From Halonotius pteroides (GTDB lineage Archaea; Halobacteriota; Halobacteria; Halobacteriales; Haloferacaceae), in contig NZ_QMDW01000003.1 of assembly GCF_003605635.1 (NCBI RefSeq), positions 149,910 to 213,909 on the forward strand: DNA of 64,000 nt, read 5' to 3'. Each line of letters begins with the position of its first letter. Positions within the stretch are counted from its first letter, which is position 1. This document shows, piece by piece, positions 8,532 through 18,093 of the stretch. The position numbers and the translations under genes are program-made. The notes below the pieces were generated by a model. It ran no database searches and was not told the DNA's origin. It saw nothing but the letters and a program-made list of their open reading frames with translations.

Positions 8532-8792
8532 ATGAGTGCTACTGTCGCTGCGAGCACGCAGGAATCGTCTGATCGCTGGGAACCCGTCCGTGAGCTACCG
8601 CCGAGCGCGAAGCTCGTCGCCAAGGAGCTAGATCGCCACGAGCAACTCACCCAAACCCAACTCGCCGACGCAACGCTGTTGTCGACCCGAACGGTGCGGC
8701 AGGCCGTCAGCCGGCTTGAAGATGTTGGGGCCGTCGAATCCCGCGTCTCCTTCCGCGATGCCAGAAAACAGCTCTACACGCTGACGCTGTAG
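8532..8792 (+). CDS. Small MarR-like winged-helix protein
   Basis: The protein has 86 residues and one wHTH: SAKLVAKELDRHEQLTQTQLADATLLSTRTVRQAVSRLEDVGAVESRVS, followed by a short wing (RDARKQLYTL). It is nearly all DNA-binding domain, as in many haloarchaeal MarR-type mini-regulators. It is divergent from the redoxin gene, and the 130-base intergenic region is AT-rich (TTATATTCAAAG near 8480) with promoter-like sequence. Targets are unknown; regulation of the redoxin is one possibility. Confidence 0.72.
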   Translation: MSATVAASTQESSDRWEPVRELPPSAKLVAKELDRHEQLTQTQLADATLLSTRTVRQAVSRLEDVGAVESRVSFRDARKQLYTLTL

Positions 8793-8800
8793 TTGACGGC

Positions 8801-10522
8801 TCAGTCGTGGGCGTAGTAGACAACTGAGTCGTCGGCAGCATGGTCGTCGACCCGAACAAAGCCGATCCGCTCAAACTGGATGATCTCATCAACGTCAGTC
8901 TCAGCAAAGCCCGGCTCGGCCTCGCCAATCACATCGCCGTCAGGTGTTCGCACTCTGACCGAGACGGTGCCGTCGGCCGGCACCCAGTGAATCACATCGA
9001 CACCATCCTCACGCACCGCGTCGATGTCGTCGCCGGTAGCGACGAACGCACCGTCGGCATGCCGCACACAGCCGTAGCCTTTCAGCCAGATTCGCTCGCC
9101 GTCGCTCGGTAGATCGGCCGGTTCGACGAGCACCGCGTCGTCGACGGGGATCTCTCGGCGGCCGCGGTCTTCGTGGTTCGGGTGTCGCGGCGGGTTGCCG
9201 GCAGCGGGCTTCTCCTCGCCGACGACGGGGACGCGCTCGCCGTCGCGGACGAGAAAGTAGCGATCTGCCTTGTCGTCGACGAGATCACGGTTGTTGGCGT
9301 AGATCGACGACATGGCGAGATCGACATCCGATGTCGACATCCCGAGGCCGATCATCGACTCGACGACCGCCTCGCCGCGAATCCCGCGGCGGCGGATCGA
9401 CTGAAGGGTGGGAGCTCGCGGGTCGTCCCAGCCGTCAAGCTCGCCGGTGTCGATGAGATGCTTGACTGTTGAGGTCGAGATGTCGATATCGTAGGCGTCG
9501 ATCTGGACGTGCCCCCAGTGGAGGACTTCGGGATACTCCCAGCCGAAGTAGTCGTAGACGAACTGCTGTCGCTTGGCGGAGTCCTGCAGGTCGATGCCGC
9601 GAATGATGTGGGTGATACCGGTCAGATGATCGTCGATGCCGGACTGGAAATCCAGCATCGGCCAGCAGCGGTAGTCGGCGGCCGCCTCGCGGGGATGTGG
9701 TGTGTCGATCATCCGGAACGCGACCCAATCGCGGAGGGCTGGGTTCTTGTGTCTGATATCGGTTTTCACGCGGAGCACCATCTCGCCGGAGCTGTACTCG
9801 CCGTCGATCATCGCCTCGAACTCCTCGCGGACGGTGTCGGAACCCTTGTTGCGGTTCGGCGACGGCGTCCCCTCGCGTTTGAGTTCGGAGAACTCCTCGG
9901 CCGGCAGATCACAGGTGTAGGCTTCACCCATCTCGATCAACTCGCGGGCGTACTCGTAGTAGGTTTCGACGCGGTCGGAGGCCCGCAACACCTCGTCAGG
10001 CTCAAATCCGAGATAGGCGATATCGTCGAGGATCGCGTCGTACGCCGAGAGATCCGGTCGCTTCGTCTCTGGATCGGTGTCGTCGAATCTGACGACGAAC
10101 TCGCCGTCGTAGCGATCGCAGTAGGTGCCGATGACCGCGGGCATGCGGGCGTGGCCGAGATGCCATGGGCCGTTTGGGTTCGGCGCGGCGCGCAAGCGAA
10201 TCGTCTCGTAGTCGTCAACGTTCGGGAGGTCGGGTAGTGTGTGGTCGTCGCTCTCGTCGTCGGCGTCGAGTTCGGCGATCAGTTCGGGATCGAGTTCGGT
10301 GAGTCGCTCGCGGCGGGCCGCGCGGTTGAGGCGGCCGATCTTGCCGACGACCTGGCCGACGACGCCCGGAATCTCGTCGCCGTGGGGCCGGAACTCGGGG
10401 TTCTCGCCCATGAGTGGGCCCATAATCGCGCCCACATCGGGGTCGCTGTGGTGTTTGAGCGCGTTGAACAGGGCGTGTTTCTCGGCTTCCTGTTTCACGC
10501 GTTCGCGGAGTTCATCATCCAT
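8801..10522 (-). CDS. gltX: Glutamyl-tRNA synthetase
   Basis: The 573-residue class Ic synthetase attaches glutamate to tRNA in the cytoplasm. The HIGH-type motif is PNGPWHLGHARMPA (near residue 115). The eukaryote/archaeal anticodon-domain type with beta-barrels after residue 350 (GVDVIHWVP, DVIGEAEPGF) separates it from bacterial GluRS. The KMSKS position is the degenerate ISTSTVKHL. Length fits archaeal GluRS. An N-terminal helical extension (VKQEAEKHALFNALKHH) is usual in archaea. It ends 8 bases from the convergent 8532 gene. Confidence 0.95.
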   Translation of the reverse strand: MDDELRERVKQEAEKHALFNALKHHSDPDVGAIMGPLMGENPEFRPHGDEIPGVVGQVVGKIGRLNRAARRERLTELDPELIAELDADDESDDHTLPDLPNVDDYETIRLRAAPNPNGPWHLGHARMPAVIGTYCDRYDGEFVVRFDDTDPETKRPDLSAYDAILDDIAYLGFEPDEVLRASDRVETYYEYARELIEMGEAYTCDLPAEEFSELKREGTPSPNRNKGSDTVREEFEAMIDGEYSSGEMVLRVKTDIRHKNPALRDWVAFRMIDTPHPREAAADYRCWPMLDFQSGIDDHLTGITHIIRGIDLQDSAKRQQFVYDYFGWEYPEVLHWGHVQIDAYDIDISTSTVKHLIDTGELDGWDDPRAPTLQSIRRRGIRGEAVVESMIGLGMSTSDVDLAMSSIYANNRDLVDDKADRYFLVRDGERVPVVGEEKPAAGNPPRHPNHEDRGRREIPVDDAVLVEPADLPSDGERIWLKGYGCVRHADGAFVATGDDIDAVREDGVDVIHWVPADGTVSVRVRTPDGDVIGEAEPGFAETDVDEIIQFERIGFVRVDDHAADDSVVYYAHD

Positions 10523-10644
10523 TGGCTATGCGTTTCGCGTGACTGCTCAAAAGGGGTGTGGATCGACAGCATGGTGAGCTACGCTGACAGAGACGGTCGT
10601 CGGCAGTTCGCAACTCTTGAACCGCCGACACACAAGTTACGACT

Positions 10645-11802
10645 GTGAGTCGTCGACGCCTCTTTGGCTCGCTTTGTGGGCTCGTCTTCTTTCTTAACCT
10701 CGCTAGAATCGTCTTTGCGCCGTTGTTGGACGTATTCATCGCCGAGTTCGGCATCGGCGAGGCGACTGCCGGGTTGATCGTCACGCTGGCGTGGGTCGGC
10801 AGCGCGTCGCTCCGGCTGCCGGCAGGCTGGCTGCTCACGAAGGTTCCACGGCACTATCTCGTCATCATCTCAGGGACGATCCTCGCGCTGTCGGCGGCGG
10901 CTGCCGGCGCGGCGGTGACCGTCCGTCAACTGATGATCGGCGCGTTCTTCATGGGCACCGCCTCCGGCGTCTACTTCGTGTCGGCGAACCCGCTTTTGAG
11001 CGAGTTATTCCCGGATCGTGTCGGCCGCGTGATGGGGATTCACGGTGCGGCCACCCAGATCGCCGCTGTTGCGGCCGCGCCGCTGGTCGCCGTCTCGTTG
11101 TGGATCGATTGGCGGTTCGCACTGTGGGCGATTGCTGTTGGCACCGCCATCGTCACCATCGCCACCGTGGTCGTCGCCCGCCAAACTGAGATGCCCGCGG
11201 CGGGCGAAAACGACCGCTCGCTGCTGGCCGGCGCGCGCTCGGAGTGGCGGATCATCCTTGCCGCCCTCGCTTTGGCCGGTGTTGCCGTCTTCGTCTGGCA
11301 GGGCGTGTTTAATTTCTATGAGCTATACATGCAGTCCCGCGGGCTCTCGCCGAATGAGGCCTCAACGATGCTGACGATCGTGTTTGCCGCGGGCGTCCCC
11401 GCCTTCTTTCTCGCTGGCGAGTTGGCCGACGACCTGCCGTCGGTGCCGCTGCTGCTTGGGATCGTCGGCTCATTTGCGGGGTGCCTGCTGTTGGTCGTCG
11501 CGTCTGAGGGCGTGGTCGCCTTGGCGATCAGCTCCGCGCTGATCGGCTTTGTTATTCACGCGCTGTTTCCGGCGACCGACGCCTATATTCTGACCGCGCT
11601 GCCGGATTCAGCTCGTGGAAGCGCGTATGCCGTCTTCAGCTCCGCGTGGATGCTATCACAATCGGGTGGTTCCTCAGTGGTTGGTGAGTTGGTCGAACGC
11701 GGGGTTGCCTACGGGACGGTCTTTACGGCCGCGGCACTCGTGCTTATCGCGACGGTTGTGGTGCTCGGTGGGCTCGAACGTGCTGGTCGGCTGCCGGCGT
11801 AA
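10645..11802 (+). CDS. MFS transporter, unknown substrate
   Basis: The 385-residue membrane protein has about 12 hydrophobic segments and the MFS loop LRLPAGWLLTKVPRHYLVI between helices 2 and 3. It starts at a GTG at 10645; no better in-frame ATG precedes the first helix. A short charged loop (near residue 185) separates the two halves. No substrate-specific motif is recognised. It is divergent from gltX, and its gene ends at the inverted repeat that may end transcription before cdc48. Confidence 0.8.
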   Translation: MSRRRLFGSLCGLVFFLNLARIVFAPLLDVFIAEFGIGEATAGLIVTLAWVGSASLRLPAGWLLTKVPRHYLVIISGTILALSAAAAGAAVTVRQLMIGAFFMGTASGVYFVSANPLLSELFPDRVGRVMGIHGAATQIAAVAAAPLVAVSLWIDWRFALWAIAVGTAIVTIATVVVARQTEMPAAGENDRSLLAGARSEWRIILAALALAGVAVFVWQGVFNFYELYMQSRGLSPNEASTMLTIVFAAGVPAFFLAGELADDLPSVPLLLGIVGSFAGCLLLVVASEGVVALAISSALIGFVIHALFPATDAYILTALPDSARGSAYAVFSSAWMLSQSGGSSVVGELVERGVAYGTVFTAAALVLIATVVVLGGLERAGRLPA

Positions 11803-11944
11803 CTGTCAACCGAACGGTTCTGAACGTCCACGGTCAGGAGGGTTAGGCAGCCGACGACACGGGCGGCGGTGCACGTCTTGAGCTTACCGGCGTCGAACTC
11901 ACAGCACAGAGTGAGGACACAACACAGCGGCTACGCCGGAAAAC

Positions 11945-11962
11945 GCACCTCCGGCGAGGTGC
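11945..11962. terminator. Inverted repeat between convergent MFS and cdc48 genes
   Basis: A perfect 7-base inverted repeat (GCACCTC, 4-base loop CGGC, GAGGTGC) sits directly next to the cdc48 stop codon. There is no T-run on either side, so it may act as a weak bidirectional terminator or only as an RNA 3'-end hairpin. Confidence 0.4.
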
Positions 11963-14236
11963 TTACTGGAACGCTTCGCCGACAACGGCATCGCTGCCGT
12001 CATCAACATCGCTCTGGTTGAACTTGCGTTCGATCTCCTCGTACTGACGCTTGGTTTCCTCGGTCACGCTGGCCTGAACCTCATCAAGTGCGTCCTCAAA
12101 GTGGGCCATCGTCACCCGGACGTTGCCGACGGATTCGCCGACCTCCTCGGGGTCGACGCTGCCGATGAGCTCCCGGCTGGCGGCCATCGACGCCTCGCGG
12201 CAGACGGCCTCGATATCCGCGCCGACGTAGCCCTCGGTTTTGCGGGCGAGTGTGTCGAGAGCAACGTCGTCGGCCAGCGGCTTTGCGTCGGTGTGAACAT
12301 CGAAGATCTTCCGGCGGGCCTCCTCGTCGGGCACCGGAACGTGGACGTGGCGGTCTAGCCGGCCGGGCCGCAGGAGGGCAGAGTCGATCAGGTCGGGCCG
12401 GTTCGAGGTGGCGATCACAACCACGTCCTCCAGTGATTCGAGCCCATCGAGCTCCGTGAGGAGCTGGGAGACGACGCGCTCGCCGACGCCGGAGCCCTCG
12501 GAGTTGCTGCCGCGCTCGGTCGCGATGGCGTCGATCTCGTCGAAGAAAACGACAGTCGGAGCGTTCTCGCGGGCCTTGCTGAATATCTCACGAACACCCT
12601 TTTCGCTCTCACCGACATACTTGTTTAGCAGTTCTGGCCCCTTGATCGAGATGAAGTTCGACTCGGCCTCGTTGGCGACGGCTTTGGCGAGCAGTGTCTT
12701 GCCGGTTCCTGGCGGGCCGTAGAGCATGACGCCTTTTGCGGCGGCCATATCGAGCTCCTCGAAGACCTCGGGGTATTCAAGCGGCCACTGGATCGTCTCG
12801 CGGAGTCGTTCCTCGGTCTCGTCGAGGCCGCCAACATCGTCCCACGTCACGTCTGGGACTTCGACGAAGACCTCCCGGAGCGCGCTCGGTTCGATCCCCT
12901 TGAGTGCGGTCTTGAGGTCGGATTCCAACACCTCGATGGATTCTAGCACCTCGGCGTCGATCTCGTCGGTTTCAAGATCGAGTCGCGGGCGGATCCGCCG
13001 GAGGGCCGACATCGCGGCCTCCTTGGCCAGCGATTCGAGATCCGCGCCGACAAAGCCGTGGGTGTTCTCAGCGTAGGTGTCGAGGCTGATCTCCTCGCCA
13101 AGCGGCATATTCCGGGTGTGCACCTGGAGGATTTCCTTGCGACCTTCCCGATCCGGAACGCCGATCTCGATTTCACGGTCGAAGCGGCCACCGCGGCGGA
13201 GCGCGGGGTCGATGGCGTCGACACGGTTTGTCGCGCCGATGACGACGACCTCGCCGCGCTCTTCGAGGCCATCCATCAGCGAGAGGAGTTGTGCGACCAC
13301 ACGGCGTTCGACATCGCCGCCTGCCTCCTCGCGTTTGGCGGCGATGGAGTCGAGTTCGTCCATGAAGATGATCGCGGGGGCCTCCTCTGAGGCCTCCTCG
13401 AAGATGCCACGGAGCTGCTCTTCGCTTTCGCCGTAGTATTTCGACATGATCTCCGGGCCGGAGACTGTGTGGAAGGAGGCGTCGATCTCGTTGGCGACGG
13501 CCTTCGCGATCAGGGTCTTGCCGGTGCCCGGCGGCCCGTGGAGTAACACCCCTTTCGGCGGGTCGATGCCGAGGCGTTTGAACAGCTCAGGGTGTCGCAT
13601 CGGGAGCTCGATCATCTCTCGAACCTGTTCGAGCTCCTCGTCGAGGCCGCCGATATCCTCGTAGGCGACATTCGGAGCTTCGGACGATCCTTCCGCGGCC
13701 TCTGGTGGCGCGTCGGCGATCTGCTCGGCTGGCTGTTCGGCGATCTGTACCTGCGTCGAGTCGGTGATAACGACCGTCCCGGAGGGCGTCGTTGAGGCGA
13801 TCTTGAGCGGGACGGCCTGCGATTGCCCGCCCATGAAGCCGAAGCCAAGTGGGAGCCGGATGCTCTGACCCTGGGTGACCGGCTGGCCGCCGAGCTCGCG
13901 GCGGATCAGCGAATCGATGTTGCCGCGGATCCCGAGCCGTTGGGGGAGGGCGACGGTGATCGTTTCGGCGGGCTGGAGGTCGGCCTTCTCGATCTCGACG
14001 TTGTCATCGATGCCGACGCCGGCCGCACTGCGGAGGCGGCCGTCGATACGGACGACACCGGTGCCATCATCCTCCGGGTAGCCGGGCCAGACACGGGCGA
14101 TAGCGGTACCGTCGTCGCTATCGAGGCGGATGAAGTCGCCACCGGAGAGGTCGAGTTCGTCGGCAGCAACGCGATCGATCGCGGCCAGTCGGCGGCCGGC
14201 GTCCTTCTGTTTGATCGGTTTGACTGTGAGTTTCAT
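11963..14236 (-). CDS. Cdc48/VAT-type AAA+ ATPase
   Basis: The 757-residue protein unfoldase is the archaeal p97/VAT homologue that remodels or feeds proteins to the proteasome. The N-domain (residues about 1-180, double-psi barrel then substrate arm) is followed by two AAA modules, each with GPPGTGKT. Walker B motifs are [10 protein letters not shown] (D1) and [10 protein letters not shown] (D2), with SRH arginines in [10 protein letters not shown] and LLRPGRLDR. The C-terminal tail is short and acidic ([15 protein letters not shown]). The start [16 protein letters not shown] at 14236 overlaps the stop of the small upstream gene by 4 bases. Confidence 0.95.
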   Translation of the reverse strand: MKLTVKPIKQKDAGRRLAAIDRVAADELDLSGGDFIRLDSDDGTAIARVWPGYPEDDGTGVVRIDGRLRSAAGVGIDDNVEIEKADLQPAETITVALPQRLGIRGNIDSLIRRELGGQPVTQGQSIRLPLGFGFMGGQSQAVPLKIASTTPSGTVVITDSTQVQIAEQPAEQIADAPPEAAEGSSEAPNVAYEDIGGLDEELEQVREMIELPMRHPELFKRLGIDPPKGVLLHGPPGTGKTLIAKAVANEIDASFHTVSGPEIMSKYYGESEEQLRGIFEEASEEAPAIIFMDELDSIAAKREEAGGDVERRVVAQLLSLMDGLEERGEVVVIGATNRVDAIDPALRRGGRFDREIEIGVPDREGRKEILQVHTRNMPLGEEISLDTYAENTHGFVGADLESLAKEAAMSALRRIRPRLDLETDEIDAEVLESIEVLESDLKTALKGIEPSALREVFVEVPDVTWDDVGGLDETEERLRETIQWPLEYPEVFEELDMAAAKGVMLYGPPGTGKTLLAKAVANEAESNFISIKGPELLNKYVGESEKGVREIFSKARENAPTVVFFDEIDAIATERGSNSEGSGVGERVVSQLLTELDGLESLEDVVVIATSNRPDLIDSALLRPGRLDRHVHVPVPDEEARRKIFDVHTDAKPLADDVALDTLARKTEGYVGADIEAVCREASMAASRELIGSVDPEEVGESVGNVRVTMAHFEDALDEVQASVTEETKRQYEEIERKFNQSDVDDGSDAVVGEAFQ

Positions 14237-14481
14237 TGATCCACCTGCACGGTGAGCACACCGTTTTTCACTGTGACTGCTGCATCGGCGCCAGGGAGGT
14301 CGAGTTCGGTCTCGGTGACCTGCCCGTCGGCGTCGATCACGAGGAGCAGGGTGTCGCCGACGGTGTCGTACTGCACGCTGTCGTCGTCGACAGCGAGGTC
14401 GGCGGCGAGTACCCACTCGTCCTCGTAGTCGTACTCTCGGAGCAACCGGTCGTCACGGTTTGCTAGCTGGGTATTATTCAT
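14233..14481 (-). CDS. Tiny Hsp20-like (alpha-crystallin strand) protein coupled to cdc48
   Basis: The protein has 82 residues and is acidic. Its last third ([26 protein letters not shown], read in two halves as [10 protein letters not shown] and [10 protein letters not shown]) matches the LPG...NGVLTV strands of small heat-shock proteins. The N-terminal third ([17 protein letters not shown]) lacks the rest of an alpha-crystallin domain, so this is at most a minimal half fold. The stop overlaps the cdc48 start (ATGA), implying coupled synthesis and possibly an adaptor role, which is inference. The ATG at 14481 was preferred over a GTG at 14484; a TATA-like box lies at 14508-14518. Confidence 0.75.
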   Translation of the reverse strand: MNNTQLANRDDRLLREYDYEDEWVLAADLAVDDDSVQYDTVGDTLLLVIDADGQVTETELDLPGADAAVTVKNGVLTVQVDQ

Positions 14482-14507
14482 CACTCTACTAGATGAATAG
14501 ATGCGCT

Positions 14508-14518
14508 TCTATAAAAAT
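14508..14518 (-). promoter_or_regulatory. TATA box of the mini-Hsp20/cdc48 operon
   Basis: On the minus strand the sequence TTTTTATAG lies about 30 bases before the ATG at 14481, the spacing of haloarchaeal promoters with very short or no leaders. The surrounding AT-rich stretch contrasts with the flanking genes. Confidence 0.55.
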
Positions 14519-14632
14519 CTTTGGCTGCAAAACCGCAAGACGGCAGCATACGTCGGAATAGCGATGGTGTTGCGGTTCACACCTTCGCTGGGTTCGGATT
14601 CCGGCGGCAACTGTGGGTCAAAAGCGGGCCGC

Positions 14633-15439
14633 TCAGCCGAGGTCGTCGAGGCCGTCTTCGATGTGGCTGTGTTCGTCGGCCGGGAACGAGTCGGCCTCAA
14701 CAGCGGTCTTGTACCCTTCGATGGCGTCTGTCATCGCCGCCCGCACGTCACCGAACTGCTCGGCAAACGGCGGGGCGTTCTTGCTGAGGCCTAACACGTC
14801 GCTGATTACCAGCACCTGGCCGTCGCAGTCGCTGCCGGCACCAATACCGATTGTGGGGATATCGAGGGCCTCGGTCACCTGTGCGGCGACGTTGGCCGGA
14901 ACATGTTCGACAACGAGCGCGAACGCGCCGGCGTCCTCGTGTGCGTGGGCAAGCGAGAGAATCTCTTCGGCGGCGGCCTCGGTGGTTCCCTGTCGGGTGT
15001 AGCCGCCGAGTTGGTTGACGTGTTGGGGTGTCAAGCCGAGGTGTGCCATCACGGGGATCCCGAGCTGGGTGAGCCGTTCGGTCAACTCGACGGTATGCGG
15101 GCCGCTTTCGAGTTTGACCGCGTCCGCGCCGGCGTCTTTCAGCATGCGGCCCGCGTTGCGGACGGTTTCAGCCTCATCGACACCAACCGAGAGAAAGGGC
15201 ATGTCGGCGACAACAAGCGCGTCATCGCTCCCGCGGGCGACGGCAGCGGTGTGGCGTTCAACGTCGTCGACGGTGACCGGCAGCGTCGAGTCATACCCCA
15301 ACGCCTCGGTGCCCATGCTATCGCCGACAAGCAGGATGTCGATCCCGCAGTCGTCGATGACGCTGGCAGTATGAGCGTCATAGGCCGTCAGCATCGTGAT
15401 GGGCTCAGTTCGGTCGCGGAGCTCCCGCGTCGTGGTCAT
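14633..15439 (-). CDS. panB: 3-Methyl-2-oxobutanoate hydroxymethyltransferase
   Basis: The 268-residue enzyme transfers a hydroxymethyl group from methylene-tetrahydrofolate to alpha-ketoisovalerate, giving ketopantoate for CoA synthesis. ITMLTAYDAHTASVIDDCGIDILLVGDSMG (read around ITMLTAYD and LLVGDSMG) is the metal and substrate site, and VMAHLGLTPQHVNQLGGY near residue 130 and the IGIGAGSDCDGQVLV loop near 190 are family signatures. Length is typical. It is a single gene with a plain ATG start. CoaD at 0.7 kb acts in the same pathway, but the genes are not linked in an operon. Confidence 0.95.
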   Translation of the reverse strand: MTTTRELRDRTEPITMLTAYDAHTASVIDDCGIDILLVGDSMGTEALGYDSTLPVTVDDVERHTAAVARGSDDALVVADMPFLSVGVDEAETVRNAGRMLKDAGADAVKLESGPHTVELTERLTQLGIPVMAHLGLTPQHVNQLGGYTRQGTTEAAAEEILSLAHAHEDAGAFALVVEHVPANVAAQVTEALDIPTIGIGAGSDCDGQVLVISDVLGLSKNAPPFAEQFGDVRAAMTDAIEGYKTAVEADSFPADEHSHIEDGLDDLG

Positions 15440-15536
15440 ACCTGTGTTTGGATCGCCAGCTGTTAAATCGGCTGTGTCCGACGGTCGCGCCGCGTGGAAC
15501 CGTCACATCTTAGCGCGCCGAGTCGAACGCCCCAGT

Positions 15537-15827
15537 GTGGCAGATCCCGTCGCAACGACCGACCCCGACGGCGTCGATTTCGGCTGGGTGATGCAGGTCA
15601 CCTTCGTCGTGACGATCCTCGTCGGCGCGCCGCTGGTCGCCGTGCTGTCGACGACCGTCGAGCTTTCGACATGGGGAGTCCGCGCCACCTTTGCGATCCG
15701 GGTTGGCGCGCCGATCTGGCTGACGACGAACGTGGCGGCCTACCTCTACGCCAAATACAAACGCGAGGATACAGATGATGACGACCGGCCCGAAAGCGCG
15801 GAATCGACACCGGCTGACGACGAGTAA
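15537..15827 (+). CDS. Small two-helix membrane protein
   Basis: The protein has 96 residues. Two hydrophobic segments (about residues 15-35, MQVTFVVTILVGAPLVAVLS, and 42-65, including APIWLTTNVAAYLYAK) are followed by an acidic, hydrophilic C-terminal tail of about 25 residues. The start is a GTG at 15537, just 97 bases after panB on the opposite strand. It looks like a conserved haloarchaeal orphan membrane protein. I do not recognise a function, and no catalytic or metal-binding residues stand out. Confidence 0.6.
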   Translation: MADPVATTDPDGVDFGWVMQVTFVVTILVGAPLVAVLSTTVELSTWGVRATFAIRVGAPIWLTTNVAAYLYAKYKREDTDDDDRPESAESTPADDE

Positions 15828-15829
15828 TC

Positions 15830-16354
15830 TCAGACGTACTCGAAGGCGACGCCAACCCGTTCGGCAGTCTCCTTATCTCGCCGCGAATCGCCGACAAACA
15901 GCGCGTTGTCGGGGGCGACACCGAGATCCCCCAGTGTCGCCAACAGCGGTTCGGGATCGGGTTTGTGTGTCGCCACCGAGTCACGACCGACAACCACGTC
16001 TACGTCGGCAGCGAGCCCGTGGGTCTCAAGTGCGATTCGGCAGGCGGCCTCGCAGTTGAGCGAGCAGACCCCAACCGGGACGGTCTGTTCGGCGAGTTCG
16101 TCGGCGAGTCCACAGCGGCGAGAGCGGCGGGCCCCCTCGCGTTCGTGGCGGCTGATCGCCGCTTCAACAGCATCGGTGAGACCGTGGTCGTCGGCGTCTT
16201 CCAGCAGCGACCACAGGCCCGCATCGGTGGCGTCGATCCCGGCGTCGGCGTAGACTTGGGTGACGTCGTCGGCGACGGCCCCCCAGTTGACAGCGAGTGT
16301 CACCAGCGTCCCGTCGAGGTCGTAGACGATGCCGGCGTACTCTGTGTCGCTCAC
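15830..16354 (-). CDS. HAD-superfamily phosphatase
   Basis: The 174-residue Mg-dependent hydrolase is phosphoglycolate-phosphatase-like. Motif I is VYDLDGTLV (nucleophile and acid-base Asp, residues about 10-18), motif II is GVCSLNC (Ser), and motif III/IV is THKPDPEPLL with VGDSRRDKETAE. A helical cap of about 65 residues follows motif I. The real substrate is not visible. It starts with a GTG that overlaps the stop of the AIR-synthase-like gene upstream, so the two are probably co-translated. Confidence 0.85.
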   Translation of the reverse strand: MSDTEYAGIVYDLDGTLVTLAVNWGAVADDVTQVYADAGIDATDAGLWSLLEDADDHGLTDAVEAAISRHEREGARRSRRCGLADELAEQTVPVGVCSLNCEAACRIALETHGLAADVDVVVGRDSVATHKPDPEPLLATLGDLGVAPDNALFVGDSRRDKETAERVGVAFEYV

Positions 16355-17343
16355 GAATTGTCCTCCCAGAGCGGATAGAGCTGGTCGGTTGGTGCCGTCG
16401 TGATGCGCTCGCCGTCCAGCACCAACGCGCCGTCGTTGTTGTCGCCGCTCGATTCTCTCACCTCGCCGATGACTGCCGCGTCGATGTCGGCTTCAGCGAG
16501 TGCATCAAGCGCGGGATCGACCGCTGAGGGCGGCACCGTCGCCAGCAACGCCCCGGAGCCGAAGATCCGCAGTGGATCAATGCTTATCGCCGCACAGATC
16601 GCGGCTGTTTCTGGCCGAATTGGAACCGACTCGCGCTCGACGACGAGATCGACACCCGAAGCCGCTGCCAACTCGACACACCCGGTGACAACGCCGCCCT
16701 CTGTGGGATCGTGCATCGCCGTCGCTGCCGAGCGCAGGCGTTCGGCCTCCGGATGAACGGAAATCTCCTCGAAGAAGTCGGTCGCACGGTTGAGAGTCGC
16801 CTGCTCGATACCGGCCTCGCGTGCCGCATCGACGAAATCGGTCGCCAGAATGCCGGTGCCCTCGATGGCCGCGCCCTTCGTGAGCAGCAGCCTGTCGCCC
16901 GGCTGCGCACCGCCGGTCGGGACGTGGTAATCGGTGCGACCGAAGGCCGTCAGGCTCAACAGGGGACGGTCTAAGGCGGACACGTACTCGGTGTGGCCGC
17001 CGACGATGGTGACGCCGAGGGCGTCGGCTGCGGCGTCCAGCTGATCGGTCAGCGTTGTCAGCGTCTCGTTGTTTTCCTCGGGGAGGAAGATCACGTTCGT
17101 CAGAAACTCCGGATCAGCACCCGAGGCGGCTACATCGTTACAGGCAACGTAGACGCCGAGCGTGCCGGCGCGGTCGGCCGCAAGCGAGATCGGATCGCTA
17201 CTCACAACCAGCGTTTCACCATCGCCGAGATCGATGGCGGCGGCGTCCTCGCCGTAGGCCGCGCCGGTCAGCAGATCCACGCTCGATGCGCCCGTACGGT
17301 CAAGCACGTGACCGAGTGTGTCGGGATCGAGTTTGCCGATCAT
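16351..17343 (-). CDS. AIR synthase/HypE-like ATP-binding protein
   Basis: The 330-residue protein has the PurM/HypE/ThiL architecture: GEDAAAIDLGDGETLVVSSDPIS (Gly-Glu-Asp ATP/Mg site), GVYVACNDVAASGADPEFL with the conserved Asn-Asp, VTIVGGHTEY near residue 115, and a second domain with MHDPTEGGVVTG and RIFGSGALL. It lacks the PRICYG C-terminus required of genuine HypE, and no hyp genes are nearby. Its role is unknown; ATP-dependent activation of a small molecule is the family theme. It is coupled to the HAD phosphatase. Confidence 0.83.
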   Translation of the reverse strand: MIGKLDPDTLGHVLDRTGASSVDLLTGAAYGEDAAAIDLGDGETLVVSSDPISLAADRAGTLGVYVACNDVAASGADPEFLTNVIFLPEENNETLTTLTDQLDAAADALGVTIVGGHTEYVSALDRPLLSLTAFGRTDYHVPTGGAQPGDRLLLTKGAAIEGTGILATDFVDAAREAGIEQATLNRATDFFEEISVHPEAERLRSAATAMHDPTEGGVVTGCVELAAASGVDLVVERESVPIRPETAAICAAISIDPLRIFGSGALLATVPPSAVDPALDALAEADIDAAVIGEVRESSGDNNDGALVLDGERITTAPTDQLYPLWEDNS

Positions 17344-17376
17344 CGTGCGGTGGTCTCAGATGGTCTCAACGCAGGG

Positions 17377-17922
17377 CTACTCATCGACGAGATCGATGTC
17401 GAACTCGTCTTCGAGCGTGCGAACAGCTGAGCCACCGACACCGGCTCGGGTGGCGCGCCCATCCTCGATAGCTTCGAGATCGGATTCCTCGACATCGAGC
17501 TCGGCGGCGAGGTCGGCGATGCTGTGGTCGGCGGCCTCCCTGGCCTCGGTGACGCGCTCGGCGTAGTCGGCGACGAGATACGGCAGCCGGTCGCCCTCGT
17601 AGTTGGTGCCCTCCTCTTCCCAGTGGGTCGAATCGCCTTGGGCGGCATCGTACACCTCGGCCTGTCGCTGGGCGGCGCGTTTCTTGCGATCATCCGGGCC
17701 GTCGCTGCCCTCACCGCTGGAGCCGCTGGCACTGCTACCGGAACTCCCGTCGGCGTCGCTCGTCGTCTTCCGGTTGTCGTCGTGGGGGGCACAGTCCGGA
17801 CAGACCAACAGCACCGCGCCTTCGACGTTGGCTTTGCTGAGCCGACTGCTGGCGGTGCCACACAGCTCGCAGCTGTTGCCGTCACCACCGCCGCCGCTGT
17901 CGCCGGTCGAATATTTCGCCAT
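17377..17922 (-). CDS. Multiprotein bridging factor-like protein (MBF1), zinc ribbon plus HTH
   Basis: The 181-residue protein has an N-terminal zinc ribbon with CELCGT and CPDCAPHDD (residues about 18-21 and 41-44), then a long Ser/Gly/Asp linker (about residues 50-80), then a Cro-type HTH around VADYAERVTEAREAADHSIADLAAELDVEESDLEAIEDG. This order is the aMBF1 arrangement, thought to be an RNA/DNA-binding protein linked to translation or transcription in archaea. A basic segment (RKKRAAQRQAEVYD) precedes the HTH. It is downstream of its own promoter and not part of the AIR/HAD pair. Confidence 0.85.
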   Translation of the reverse strand: MAKYSTGDSGGGGDGNSCELCGTASSRLSKANVEGAVLLVCPDCAPHDDNRKTTSDADGSSGSSASGSSGEGSDGPDDRKKRAAQRQAEVYDAAQGDSTHWEEEGTNYEGDRLPYLVADYAERVTEAREAADHSIADLAAELDVEESDLEAIEDGRATRAGVGGSAVRTLEDEFDIDLVDE

Positions 17923-18093
17923 GTGTTCCGGTTGGGCCGTGGTTGGTTTAACTCTTCACGCAAGGGTTGCGGGTCGGTGTGCTGTCGAGCCAGCAGCGTA
18001 GAGCCGGTGGTTATCGATCACCGTTGTCGGTAGAATGTGCGTGGGTGCTGTCGTAGAGACAACACCACATCGTGGCGGCTGAACCGCCTGCGA

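Noticed and set aside
12112..14169. Several plus-strand frames opposite cdc48
   Set aside because: They are GC-rich antisense shadows without family motifs; the minus-strand AAA motifs are unambiguous.
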